A DNA stretch of 64,000 nucleotides from a bacterium HR29 (GTDB lineage Bacteria; Chloroflexota; Dehalococcoidia; Tepidiformales; Tepidiformaceae): NCBI GenBank assembly GCA_002898215.1, contig BEIF01000001.1:1493146-1557145 (forward strand), in the 5' to 3' direction. The translations under genes and the position numbers were made by a program. The notes beneath the pieces are model-generated. The model did not search any database and was not told where the DNA came from. It saw only the letters and a program-made list of their open reading frames with translations. Below are positions 1 through 7,943 of the stretch, piece after piece (positions within the stretch are counted from its first letter, which is position 1; every line of letters begins with the position of its first letter).

Positions 1-981
1 GACGGCATCTCCATGCTCCAAACCGCTGAAGGCGCACTCGACGAAGTCCACGCCATCCTCCAGCGCATGCGCGAACTCGCCGTCCAAGCCGCCAACGGCA
101 CCTACGCCGAAAACGGCGCCGAACGCACCTCCATCGGCCAGGAAATCCTCCAGCTCAAAAACGAAATCGACCGCATCGCCACCGCCACCAAGTTCAACGG
201 CCAAAACCTCCTCACTGGCACCCTCGCCGGCACCCTCAGCGCCTCCTCCGAACTCCTGGTCGGCATCCAGCTCAACACCACCGGCGGCGATGCCACCGTC
301 ACCGAAATCAACGTCCAGGGCGCCCGCGCCGGCAGCTACACCCTCACCGGCTCCGGCACCTCCCTCACCCTCACCCACGACACCCTCGGCGTCTCCCAAA
401 CCATCACCGTCAACGCCATCGCCCCGAACTCCTCCACAACCCTCAACTTCGCCAACCTCGGCGTCTCCATCAAACTCGTCTCCGATAACGGCAAATCCGC
501 CGCCGGCCTCGTCACCGACATCACCGCCACCGCCAACAACCAGTTCACCGTCACCGGCTCCGGCTCTGCCCAGCTCCAGGTCGGCGCCAACCAGGGCGAC
601 AACCTCTCCATCAGCTTCGGCAACATGCAGACCACCCAGCTCGGGGCGTCGACGAGCCTGAACGCGCTCATCACCGACGACCAGAACGTCTCCACCATCG
701 CCAAGGCGGAGACGCTCATCACCGAAATCGACGGCGCCATCGAAGACGTCAACCGCCAGCGCGGTGAGTTCGGCGCGGCGCAGAACCGCCTCGAGAGCGT
801 CATCCGCAGCCTGGGCGTGGCGGTCGAGAACCTGAGCGCCGCCGAGAGCCGCATCCGCGACGCCGACATCGCCGAGCTCTCCAGCCAGCTCGTCAGCCAG
901 CAGATCCTCCAGCAGGCGGGCATCTCCGTCCTGGCGCAGGCGAACCAGATGCCGCAGGCGGCCCTGGCACTCCTGAAGTAG
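1..981 (+). CDS. fliC: Flagellin, 5'-truncated by the window edge (copy 1)
   Basis: The frame is open from the first base, so the start and the N-terminal D0 region lie outside the window. What remains runs from the middle of the N-terminal helical domain (DGISMLQTAEGAL, then MRELAVQAANGTY) through a variable Ser/Thr/Gly-rich central domain to the C-terminal helical domain ending in QMPQAALALLK. Flagellin is exported by the flagellar type III system and polymerises into the filament. Bases 1-948 match the downstream flagellin at 1398-2345 without a visible difference; the copies diverge only at a Met/Ala codon (949-951) and in the last few codons. A 10-bp hairpin follows the stop. Identification is firm; only the missing 5' end is unknown. 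Confidence 0.95.
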   Translation, partial: DGISMLQTAEGALDEVHAILQRMRELAVQAANGTYAENGAERTSIGQEILQLKNEIDRIATATKFNGQNLLTGTLAGTLSASSELLVGIQLNTTGGDATVTEINVQGARAGSYTLTGSGTSLTLTHDTLGVSQTITVNAIAPNSSTTLNFANLGVSIKLVSDNGKSAAGLVTDITATANNQFTVTGSGSAQLQVGANQGDNLSISFGNMQTTQLGASTSLNALITDDQNVSTIAKAETLITEIDGAIEDVNRQRGEFGAAQNRLESVIRSLGVAVENLSAAESRIRDADIAELSSQLVSQQILQQAGISVLAQANQMPQAALALLK

Positions 982-1007
982 CTCACCTCGCCGCGTGTCC
1001 TCCCTCC

Positions 1008-1038
1008 GCGGCCCCCGGGGCAGTACCTCGGGGGCCGC
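1008..1038 (+). terminator. Hairpin after flagellin copy 1
   Basis: Perfect 10-bp inverted repeat (gcggcccccg / cgggggccgc) with an 11-base loop, 26 bases after the stop codon. There is no T-run after it, so it may terminate or attenuate transcription between the two flagellin genes, or simply stabilise the 3' end. Confidence 0.5.
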
Positions 1039-1190
1039 CCCGTGCTCTCCCCTAAGTCACTCCCCCGATTTTTCAGGGCAACGCTCAGGTCCACCCCCAC
1101 AGGCGACGATACCCAGGGTGTCCACCGCCCCCGGGGCGTGCCTCGGCGGCGATGCAGTCACACCAGACGAAGGGAGGACACCACTCGAAG

Positions 1191-2381
1191 ATGGGACTGC
1201 AGATTGCGACCAACGTGGCTGCCATCAACGCGCAGCGCAACCTCTCCCTCACCGGCCTCCGCATGGGCAAGGTGATGGAAAAACTCTCCTCCGGCTACCG
1301 CATCAACCGCGCCGCAGACGACGCCGCAGGTCTCGGCATCTCCGAAAAGATGCGCGCCCAAATCCGCGGCAACCAACAGGCCGTCCGCAACGCCCAGGAC
1401 GGCATCTCCATGCTCCAAACCGCTGAAGGCGCACTCGACGAAGTCCACGCCATCCTCCAGCGCATGCGCGAACTCGCCGTCCAAGCCGCCAACGGCACCT
1501 ACGCCGAAAACGGCGCCGAACGCACCTCCATCGGCCAGGAAATCCTCCAGCTCAAAAACGAAATCGACCGCATCGCCACCGCCACCAAGTTCAACGGCCA
1601 AAACCTCCTCACTGGCACCCTCGCCGGCACCCTCAGCGCCTCCTCCGAACTCCTGGTCGGCATCCAGCTCAACACCACCGGCGGCGATGCCACCGTCACC
1701 GAAATCAACGTCCAGGGCGCCCGCGCCGGCAGCTACACCCTCACCGGCTCCGGCACCTCCCTCACCCTCACCCACGACACCCTCGGCGTCTCCCAAACCA
1801 TCACCGTCAACGCCATCGCCCCGAACTCCTCCACAACCCTCAACTTCGCCAACCTCGGCGTCTCCATCAAACTCGTCTCCGATAACGGCAAATCCGCCGC
1901 CGGCCTCGTCACCGACATCACCGCCACCGCCAACAACCAGTTCACCGTCACCGGCTCCGGCTCTGCCCAGCTCCAGGTCGGCGCCAACCAGGGCGACAAC
2001 CTCTCCATCAGCTTCGGCAACATGCAGACCACCCAGCTCGGGGCGTCGACGAGCCTGAACGCGCTCATCACCGACGACCAGAACGTCTCCACCATCGCCA
2101 AGGCGGAGACGCTCATCACCGAAATCGACGGCGCCATCGAAGACGTCAACCGCCAGCGCGGTGAGTTCGGCGCGGCGCAGAACCGCCTCGAGAGCGTCAT
2201 CCGCAGCCTGGGCGTGGCGGTCGAGAACCTGAGCGCCGCCGAGAGCCGCATCCGCGACGCCGACATCGCCGAGCTCTCCAGCCAGCTCGTCAGCCAGCAG
2301 ATCCTCCAGCAGGCGGGCATCTCCGTCCTGGCGCAGGCGAACCAGGCGCCGCAGGCGGCCCTGGCGCTCCTCCAGCGGTAG
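1191..2381 (+). CDS. fliC: Flagellin (copy 2)
   Basis: Filament subunit of 396 residues with complete flagellin architecture: N-terminal D0/D1 helices (about 1-150, starting MGLQIATNVAAINAQ, with the conserved RINRAADDAAGLGISEKM block), a variable central domain (about 150-305), and C-terminal helices (about 310-396, with AESRIRDADIAELSSQL). The ATG at 1191 is chosen because it gives the canonical flagellin N-terminus; gggagga at 1172-1178 is the ribosome site. An in-frame GTG/ATG further upstream would add residues not seen in flagellins. Codon use is peculiar: the middle of the gene uses almost only C-ending codons, whereas both ends use G-ending ones. It heads the filament/cap genes flaG-fliD-fliS-fliT. 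Confidence 0.97.
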   Translation: MGLQIATNVAAINAQRNLSLTGLRMGKVMEKLSSGYRINRAADDAAGLGISEKMRAQIRGNQQAVRNAQDGISMLQTAEGALDEVHAILQRMRELAVQAANGTYAENGAERTSIGQEILQLKNEIDRIATATKFNGQNLLTGTLAGTLSASSELLVGIQLNTTGGDATVTEINVQGARAGSYTLTGSGTSLTLTHDTLGVSQTITVNAIAPNSSTTLNFANLGVSIKLVSDNGKSAAGLVTDITATANNQFTVTGSGSAQLQVGANQGDNLSISFGNMQTTQLGASTSLNALITDDQNVSTIAKAETLITEIDGAIEDVNRQRGEFGAAQNRLESVIRSLGVAVENLSAAESRIRDADIAELSSQLVSQQILQQAGISVLAQANQAPQAALALLQR

Positions 2382-2399
2382 GCCGCCCATCGCCGACCG

Positions 2400-2432
2400 G
2401 CGGGGCGGAGCCCTTCGCGGGCTCCGCCCCGC
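2400..2432 (+). terminator. Strong hairpin after flagellin copy 2
   Basis: Perfect 14-bp stem (gcggggcggagccc / gggctccgccccgc) with a 5-base loop, starting 18 bases after the flagellin stop. It should separate the abundant flagellin transcript from flaG-fliD downstream. No long T-run follows, as is common in very GC-rich genomes. Confidence 0.75.
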
Positions 2433-2498
2433 TCTCGTGCTCAAGAATCGGGCGCAAGAAGCCGACAACTAGGGAGACCACCCGAGGGAAGTGGAGCG

Positions 2499-2813
2499 AT
2501 GGCCGACCTTACCCTGGGCCCGATCGAACGTGTGGCCATCCAGATGCACCCGGCCTCGCGCGAAGGACGCCGCGAACCGAGGTCGTGGCCTCGGCCGCAG
2601 CGCCCCCGGCAAGACGCCGTCGCGACGCTCCACGAGCTGCTGCCCGAGGCGGACCCCGAGCGATTCGAGGCCGTTCTCGAGTTCGACGGACCTCGATTCG
2701 TGGGGGTGGTCATCCGCGATCGCGCGAGCGGGGACGTGCTCGCCAGCCTCTCGCCCGAGGAGCTGGCCGCCCGCATCGAGCGCCCCGGTGTGCTGGTCGA
2801 GCGGAGGGGCTGA
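2499..2813 (+). CDS. FlaG-like flagellar protein
   Basis: Small 104-residue protein. The C-terminal half resembles the FlaG family: a beta-rich VLEFDG...GVVIRDRASGDVLASL segment followed by the helix start SPEELAARIE, matching the typical 'vkViDs.tGEVIRQIPpEe' pattern. The N-terminal 40 residues are basic and Pro/Arg-rich, without recognisable homology. Position supports the call: it sits between flagellin and fliD, the usual place of flaG, and its stop is 3 bases before the fliD start. FlaG proteins influence filament length. Family assignment rests on pattern plus synteny, so confidence is moderate. Confidence 0.65.
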   Translation: MADLTLGPIERVAIQMHPASREGRREPRSWPRPQRPRQDAVATLHELLPEADPERFEAVLEFDGPRFVGVVIRDRASGDVLASLSPEELAARIERPGVLVERRG

Positions 2814-2816
2814 AGG

Positions 2817-5186
2817 ATGACCGAACCCATTCGCATGGGCTCCATCTACGCCACCTTCGACACGGAAGCGCTCCTGGAGCGGATCCGCGAGGCGAAGATG
2901 CTGCAGGCGGAGCGCCTGGAGGCGAATCGCACCGCTGCCCTCTCACGACAGAAGGCGCTGGCCGATATCCGCACGAAGTTGGCCAACCTCCTCTCACGGG
3001 CCGAGGCCCTAGCGAGGCCGTTCTCGGCCCTGGTGAAGATGGCCCAAACCGAGAGCACGGCGCTTTCGGTCACCGTGGCACCCTCCGCCTCGACCGGGTC
3101 GTTCACGGTCGACGTCCTCAAGCTGGCGACGTCGACGAAAGTCACGGGAGCGGCGGTCAGCGCCGGCGTAAATTCCACCGCACCGATGGACCAAGCGAAC
3201 TTCGGTCTCACGCCCACCTACGGCACGTTCACGATCGGCACGAGCGGCGGCGGAAGCGCCACCCTCACCATCGATTCGACGGACGTCGTGACGACAACCC
3301 CGCTCGCGAGCTCGAACTTCGCCGTCGCCGTCACCGCCGGCACCTTCACGATCGCAACCGAGTCGGGCGGGTCGGCCACCATCACCGTCGACCCGACGAC
3401 GCAGTCCCTCGACGACGTGCTCGCGGCCATCAACGGGGCGGGAATCGGCGTGACCGCGCAGGTGGTGGCGGGAGCGAACGGAAAGTTGAACAGCATCCGG
3501 CTCACATCGACCCAGGGTGCCATCACGCTCGGCGCCGAGGGGGACACCTCGAATTTCCTCTCCGCCACGAACCTGCTGGGGTCGTCGGGCACCACGGTGC
3601 GCACCAGCACGCGCGGTGTGGCGGTGATGCAGTCCCTCCAGGAGACGATCGACCAGATCAACGCCGCCGGGGTGGGCATCACGGCCGCGCTCGTGAACGA
3701 CGCCGAAGGCCGGCCGAACATCGTCCGGCTCACATCGAGCGCGGGGGACATCGTCCTCGGGAACGCGACCGACAGCTCCAACTTCCTGAACGCAGTGAAG
3801 CTGCTCGCTTCTCCGGGGACGACGACGCGGGAAAGCACCGGCAGCATTGGCCGCCTCGACCCGTCGAAACCGCTGGCGCAGGCTGCGCTGCTGGCCGGAG
3901 CACCGGCATCCGGCCCGCAATCGTTCACCATCAACGGCGTCACCATCACCTACGACGCCTCCATCGACTCGCTGAACGCGATCCTCGACCGCATCAACCG
4001 GAGCAATGCGGGCGTGACAGCCCGCTACGACGCCCTGACCGACCGAGTGGTGCTGGAGCAGCGCTCGACCGGCTCGATGCCCATCACCCTGGCGGACAAC
4101 GGCAGCGGCGACCTCCTGGCGAAGCTGGGGCTCCTGAGCGGCACCCAAACGCTGGGCGAAAACGCCGAGTACCGAATCAACGGGGGACCGGTACAGTACT
4201 CGGCCTCGAACACCGCGGACGTTCTGCCGGGCATCTCGCTAACGTTCCAGGCGGTGACCGAACCTGGCTCGCCGGCCACGGTGCGTATCGTGCAACACCC
4301 GGACGCGGTCGTGGCCAGCGTGAAGGCGTTCGTCGACGCCTTCAATGCGGCCGTCTCGGCTATCGACCAGGCAACGAAGTCGGGCGAGAAGACGGACGAG
4401 CGGGGATTGCTGAGCGGCGACTGGACCCTCAGGCAGCTGAAGTCCTCGCTACGGGCGATGGTGACGGGCCCAGGGCTCAACCTCGAGGGCCCATTCCCGA
4501 ACCTCGCCGCGATTGGACTGTCCTTCGGCGCGGCCGGCTCGGAGCTGGGCACGACGAACACGCTCCAGCTCGACGAGGCGAAGCTCCGCGCAGCCATCGA
4601 GCAGGACGCTGCGGGCGTGCAATCGCTGTTCAGCACCTGGAACCTGCAGGCGACCCTCCTGCCAGGAGGGACGGGGTCGATCACGGGGATTTCGGGCAGT
4701 TACAGCGGTTCGAAAGCGGGCCGGTATCACATCATCGACGACGGCGCCGGTACGCTCATCGCGACGTTCTACCCAGCCGACGGGTCGGCCCCTACGGAGA
4801 CACGAGCCACCGTGGCCCCCGGCGGTTCGACGGCTACGCTCATCCCCGGCCTCACGGTCACGGTGAGCGACCCGCTCCAGAGCGGCGAACACACCATCCT
4901 CGTCCAGCCCACAGCGGCAAGCCCCATCCAGCAATTGAAGGCGTTCCTGGAGGGCCAGGCGCGGGCTGGAGGGACCCTTCAGGCACGGGAAGACGCCTAC
5001 CGCCGGATCGCCGACGACATCGCGCGGCGGAAGGAGGCTGTCCAGGAGCGCATCGACCGGGAGATCGAACGGCTGCGTCAGAAGTTCATCGCCATGGACC
5101 AGGCGCTCGCCCGCTCGCAGCGTATCTTCGACGCCCTGACGCAGATGGCGAATCAGCTTCAGGCGAACACGCGCCCACGAAGGTAG
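2817..5186 (+). CDS. fliD: Flagellar filament cap protein FliD (HAP2), enlarged
   Basis: FliD caps the growing filament and folds incoming flagellin. At 789 residues it is far longer than the common 450-500. The N-terminal FliD_N region spans about 1-105 (Ser-Gln-rich helices, then beta structure around SFTVDVLKLA). Three flagellin_IN-type repeats follow, starting near residues 196 (SLDDVLAAINGAGIGVTA), 271 (SLQETIDQINAAGVGITA) and 382 (SLNAILDRINRSNAGVTA). The FliD_C region runs from about 450 to the end and finishes in a long helix (LTQMANQLQA). The start lies 3 bases after flaG, with agg directly upstream. fliS follows after 39 bases. The repeat expansion accounts for the extra length. Confidence 0.93.
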   Translation: MTEPIRMGSIYATFDTEALLERIREAKMLQAERLEANRTAALSRQKALADIRTKLANLLSRAEALARPFSALVKMAQTESTALSVTVAPSASTGSFTVDVLKLATSTKVTGAAVSAGVNSTAPMDQANFGLTPTYGTFTIGTSGGGSATLTIDSTDVVTTTPLASSNFAVAVTAGTFTIATESGGSATITVDPTTQSLDDVLAAINGAGIGVTAQVVAGANGKLNSIRLTSTQGAITLGAEGDTSNFLSATNLLGSSGTTVRTSTRGVAVMQSLQETIDQINAAGVGITAALVNDAEGRPNIVRLTSSAGDIVLGNATDSSNFLNAVKLLASPGTTTRESTGSIGRLDPSKPLAQAALLAGAPASGPQSFTINGVTITYDASIDSLNAILDRINRSNAGVTARYDALTDRVVLEQRSTGSMPITLADNGSGDLLAKLGLLSGTQTLGENAEYRINGGPVQYSASNTADVLPGISLTFQAVTEPGSPATVRIVQHPDAVVASVKAFVDAFNAAVSAIDQATKSGEKTDERGLLSGDWTLRQLKSSLRAMVTGPGLNLEGPFPNLAAIGLSFGAAGSELGTTNTLQLDEAKLRAAIEQDAAGVQSLFSTWNLQATLLPGGTGSITGISGSYSGSKAGRYHIIDDGAGTLIATFYPADGSAPTETRATVAPGGSTATLIPGLTVTVSDPLQSGEHTILVQPTAASPIQQLKAFLEGQARAGGTLQAREDAYRRIADDIARRKEAVQERIDREIERLRQKFIAMDQALARSQRIFDALTQMANQLQANTRPRR

Positions 5187-5225
5187 CGCGAAAGAACGTC
5201 TCGATGCTGGGGAGGACATGACCGA

Positions 5226-5633
5226 ATGAGCGCGACACCCTCGACCTATGCCGCCTACCGCACCACCACCATCGCCACGGCGGACCCGGTGACGCTGACA
5301 ACCATGCTCTTCGACGGGGCCCTTAAGGCGATGCGGCGAGCACGGCTGCGTTACGAGGAGGGAAGACGAAAGGAGTTCCTCGACGAGCTCGAACGTGCAT
5401 CGCTCATCGTGGGTGAGTTGCTCGCGACGCTCGACTACGAGCGGGGAGGCGAGCTGGCGAAGAACCTCTCCGCCATCTACGCCTACTGCTTGCGGCGGCT
5501 CACCGAGGCGACGTTGGGTGAGCTCGACAAGCTGGCCGAGGCGGAGAAGCATATCGGGCGCATCGCCGAGGCGTGGAAGCAAGCGGCCGCCGCCTACCGC
5601 GCGGGGCAGGTGGAAAGAAGCCACGCAGCATGA
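5226..5633 (+). CDS. fliS: Flagellar export chaperone FliS
   Basis: FliS binds the C-terminal D0 helix of flagellin in the cytosol and prevents premature polymerisation. The 135-residue protein has the family's opening pattern (YAAYRTTTIATADPVTLTTMLFDGAL, equivalent to 'Y.....ta.P..Li.mLydgal') and is all-helical thereafter, including a conserved LATLDYERGGELAKNL segment. Length is typical. Its stop overlaps the start of the next gene (ATGA at 5630-5633), indicating translational coupling. Confidence 0.93.
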   Translation: MSATPSTYAAYRTTTIATADPVTLTTMLFDGALKAMRRARLRYEEGRRKEFLDELERASLIVGELLATLDYERGGELAKNLSAIYAYCLRRLTEATLGELDKLAEAEKHIGRIAEAWKQAAAAYRAGQVERSHAA

Positions 5634-5959
5634 CGCCTCGGCAAACGCTGGCATCAGCCTTGACATTGACCGACCAGGCGATCGCTGCCTTGGAGAGCGG
5701 CGAGGATGCTGCCGAGCGATGGGTGACCCGAGCTCTATCGGCTTGCGAAGCGGCGGCGTCGCTGCCCATGGATAGCTTGACGGGCACGGAAGAAGCGGCC
5801 GCCATTCGCGCCCTGGCGGAGCGGGTGCGGTGCCTCAGCGAGGCGCTCGGCGCAGCCACCCGCCAGGTCGGAACGGAGCTGGAGCGGCTGAAAGCCAGCC
5901 GGCGCGCCACCGAGTACGGCGCGTCAGCTCCGGCGGTCGGTGGCGAACGGGAAGCCTGA
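5630..5959 (+). CDS. FliT-like flagellar chaperone
   Basis: Protein of 109 residues starting at the ATG that overlaps the fliS stop; an upstream in-frame start at 5573 would lie inside fliS and is less likely. It is predicted to be entirely helical and acidic (ALTLTDQAIAALESGEDAAERW near the start, then ALAERVRCLSEALGAATRQV). Sequence signature is weak, but small helical proteins immediately after fliS are usually FliT-type chaperones that bind FliD. Call is mainly positional. Confidence 0.5.
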   Translation: MTPRQTLASALTLTDQAIAALESGEDAAERWVTRALSACEAAASLPMDSLTGTEEAAAIRALAERVRCLSEALGAATRQVGTELERLKASRRATEYGASAPAVGGEREA

Positions 5960-6088
5960 TGCGGCGCCGTGCGGCGAGCCCTGCCGTTCCCTCGGCCGTC
6001 GCGCCCGTCTCCTGCCGCGGGCTCCGCGGGCGACGGTGACAGTCTCGGACCGTCGCGTAACCGAAGTGACGCTCAAACAGCTACGCAG

Positions 6089-6775
6089 ATGGGCCGACAC
6101 TTCCGGCGAAACCCTCATTCGAGAACGCGCTCAGGTACCGAACCCGTGCACCGTGCTCGCTCCCTTGCCTCGACGTTCGCCTTCTGGGGTCTCGTTGCAG
6201 CGGCGGCCGGATTTCTCGCCTGGGATGTGTCGGCGGCCCTCTTTCCAGCCGTCGAACACCGCACCGGCGGGATCCCTCTGACGGTCGCCGCGGTCGACCC
6301 GGGCGAGGAGGCGGGCCCGGAGGACCTCCCGGCGGTGCGCCCCCGCTTCACGGATGGCCGGCTTCCGACCCGTCTCGTGATCCCGAGCGTGGGCATCGAT
6401 ACGCAGGTCGAGGAAGTCGGCATCGTCCGCCTCGGCGGGGAGCCGCAGTGGGAGACTTCGTGGCGCGCAGCCGGACACCTCATCACCTCCGCGCTACCGG
6501 GCCAGCCGGGGAACGTCGTCTTCGCCGGGCACGTCTCCGTGGCCGACCCTCGGAACGTCGCCGTATTCGCCGAGCTCGACCGGGTGCAGCCAGGCGATGT
6601 CGTCGAGGTGCACGCGGGGGCGGCCGTTTACCGCTACCGCGTGACGGAGATGCTGGTCGTGAAACCGAACGAGATTTGGGTGCTGCGCTCGCAGCCGACG
6701 CCCACCATCACGCTCATCACCTGCACGAAGGACCTGCGCGCAAGGCTCGTCGTGCGAGGGGAGCTCGAATCGTGA
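6089..6775 (+). CDS. Sortase family transpeptidase
   Basis: Sortases cut a sorting signal in secreted proteins and join them to the cell surface or to each other. The protein (228 residues from the chosen ATG) has an N-terminal membrane anchor (about 27-50, FWGLVAAAAGFLAWDVSAAL) and then a sortase domain. The catalytic triad is visible: His148 in VFAGHVS, Cys212 in TLITCTKD and Arg219 in RLVVRGE. The start is uncertain: 5969 is open but overlaps low-complexity Arg/Pro sequence, and a GTG at about 6146 is also possible; no strong ribosome site decides it. It lies between fliT-like and flgM on the same strand. No LPXTG-type substrate was recognised in the window. The sortase class cannot be fixed by eye. 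Confidence 0.85.
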   Translation: MGRHFRRNPHSRTRSGTEPVHRARSLASTFAFWGLVAAAAGFLAWDVSAALFPAVEHRTGGIPLTVAAVDPGEEAGPEDLPAVRPRFTDGRLPTRLVIPSVGIDTQVEEVGIVRLGGEPQWETSWRAAGHLITSALPGQPGNVVFAGHVSVADPRNVAVFAELDRVQPGDVVEVHAGAAVYRYRVTEMLVVKPNEIWVLRSQPTPTITLITCTKDLRARLVVRGELES

Positions 6776-6838
6776 GCCGTTTCGAAGGGCCGTTGCAAGG
6801 CGGCCGCCGGATGCCTAGGATGACGAGGAACGCGAACC

Positions 6839-7120
6839 ATGATGTCCGAAGTGCGTGAAACTCCCGGCGCTTCGAATGTCGTCCGCATCGAGGAGCGGCG
6901 GAACGCCGCCCGAGCTGCGCGGAAGCCTGCCGCACCGGCTGCCGACCGGAACGGTGTCAGCGAGCGTGCCCGCGAGCTCGCCGGCGCGCTGGAGGCCGTG
7001 CGCGCTGCCCCCGAGACACGCGCTGTCAAGGTAGCGGTGTTGAAGGCCGCGATCGCAAACGGCAGCTACCGTCCCGACCCGCGAGCCATCGCCAGGGAGA
7101 TCCTAGAGCGGGGACTGTAG
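6839..7120 (+). CDS. flgM: Anti-sigma-28 factor FlgM
   Basis: FlgM holds the flagellar sigma factor (sigma-28/FliA) inactive until the hook is complete and is then exported. The 93-residue protein has a disordered, Ala/Arg-rich N-terminal half and the conserved C-terminal sigma-binding region AVKVAVLKAAIANGSYRPDP followed by RAIAREILERGL, the typical 'kv..lk.aI..GtY.vd...iA..ll' signature. Two adjacent ATGs (6839, 6842) are possible starts. It closes the flagellar cluster, and a hairpin follows at 7179-7205. No FliA gene is in the window. Confidence 0.88.
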   Translation: MMSEVRETPGASNVVRIEERRNAARAARKPAAPAADRNGVSERARELAGALEAVRAAPETRAVKVAVLKAAIANGSYRPDPRAIAREILERGL

Positions 7121-7178
7121 CCGCGCCCCGCAGGGTTCCCCGACGCAAGGATCCGTCTGATGGCCGTCCCCAGAGCGG

Positions 7179-7205
7179 GAGCTCCCCGATTCGAACGGGG
7201 AGCTC
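7179..7205 (+). terminator. Hairpin after flgM
   Basis: Perfect 10-bp stem (gagctccccg / cggggagctc) around a 7-base loop, 58 bases after flgM and 45 bases before the next start. It probably ends the flagellar transcript. Read on the opposite strand the loop and inner stem mimic a tRNA T-arm, but no tRNA can be built around it. Confidence 0.6.
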
Positions 7206-7249
7206 GGCAGGTAGGTTATCCGTAGAGGTCTCCGCGAAAGGGTTCGCCG

Positions 7250-7936
7250 GTGCCAACTGTCCTCGCGATCGTGGCCGATACGCCCCCGAGCATGCAGGGC
7301 CGGATGGCGGTGCACCCGGGGCTCGCGGTCGAGGTGTGGAGCGACCTCGACCTGGCTCTGTGCCGCACCGCCGGGCAGCGCTTCGACCTCCTGGTGCTCG
7401 CCGAGATGCCGGGTGAGCGGCAGGGCGAGCTGGTTCATCGCCTGCACCAGATCCGCCGGTGGCGCATCGTGCCGGTACTGTACGTGTTGCCGCCGGAGGA
7501 GCCCGGGCTCGTCGTTCCAGGCAGCTTCCGCCCGGAGATCGACCGCATCGTCCGAGCCCGCTTCCGCTCTCCTGAGGTGATTCGCCTCATCGAGGCGATG
7601 GCCCGCGAGGGCATCGGCGATGCAGAAGCGATCGTCGCCGGAACAGCCGAGCTCGACCCCCTACGGGGGCGCCTCCGCGTGGACGACCGGGAGATCATCC
7701 TTACCCGGCGAGAGACGGAAATCCTCGCCGTGTTGATGCAGGAACCTGGCAGGACGATACCCTTCGGCGAGCTGGTCGAGCGCGGCTGGCAGGCGAGGCC
7801 GGATGGCAGGAACGTCCAGATCCTTCGCCGGCACATCTCCAACATCCGGCGGAAGCTCGAGGAAGCCGGCGTCCGCCTCGCGCTCCGAACGGTGAGGGGC
7901 ACAGGCTATCGGCTGCAGCTGCCGAGGGCGAGCTGA
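7250..7936 (+). CDS. Winged-helix response regulator with degenerate receiver
   Basis: Cytosolic transcription factor of 228 residues starting at GTG 7250. The C-terminal domain (about 130-225) is a clear OmpR/PhoB-type winged helix: LTRRETEILAVLMQEPGR, then LRRHISNIRRKLEEAG and VRGTGYRLQL. The N-terminal part (about 1-115) has the size and alternating strand/helix feel of a receiver domain. However, where the phospho-acceptor Asp should stand (normally 'D.vllDl.mPg') it reads DLLVLAEMPG, so the Asp is missing. It may therefore act without phosphorylation. No histidine kinase is adjacent. It converges with the next gene, with 7 bases between stops. Target unknown. Confidence 0.82.
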   Translation: MPTVLAIVADTPPSMQGRMAVHPGLAVEVWSDLDLALCRTAGQRFDLLVLAEMPGERQGELVHRLHQIRRWRIVPVLYVLPPEEPGLVVPGSFRPEIDRIVRARFRSPEVIRLIEAMAREGIGDAEAIVAGTAELDPLRGRLRVDDREIILTRRETEILAVLMQEPGRTIPFGELVERGWQARPDGRNVQILRRHISNIRRKLEEAGVRLALRTVRGTGYRLQLPRAS

Positions 7937-7943
7937 GGGCAAC

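Noticed and set aside
1040..1190. Sigma-28 promoter before flagellin copy 2
   Set aside because: A flagellar promoter is expected, and gcgacgatac near 1102 vaguely resembles the -10 box, but no TAAA-like -35 stands at the right distance.
2585..5221. 878-codon open frame on the + strand over fliD
   Set aside because: Arg/His/Gly/Pro-rich shadow frame produced by high GC content; fliD in the other frame has recognisable domains throughout.
7179..7256. tRNA-like T-arm (ccccg-ttcgaat-cgggg) on the minus strand
   Set aside because: The arm is perfect, but the following bases have no complementary acceptor strand within about 95 bases upstream on that strand, and no D-arm or anticodon arm could be drawn. 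It is better explained as a hairpin after flgM.
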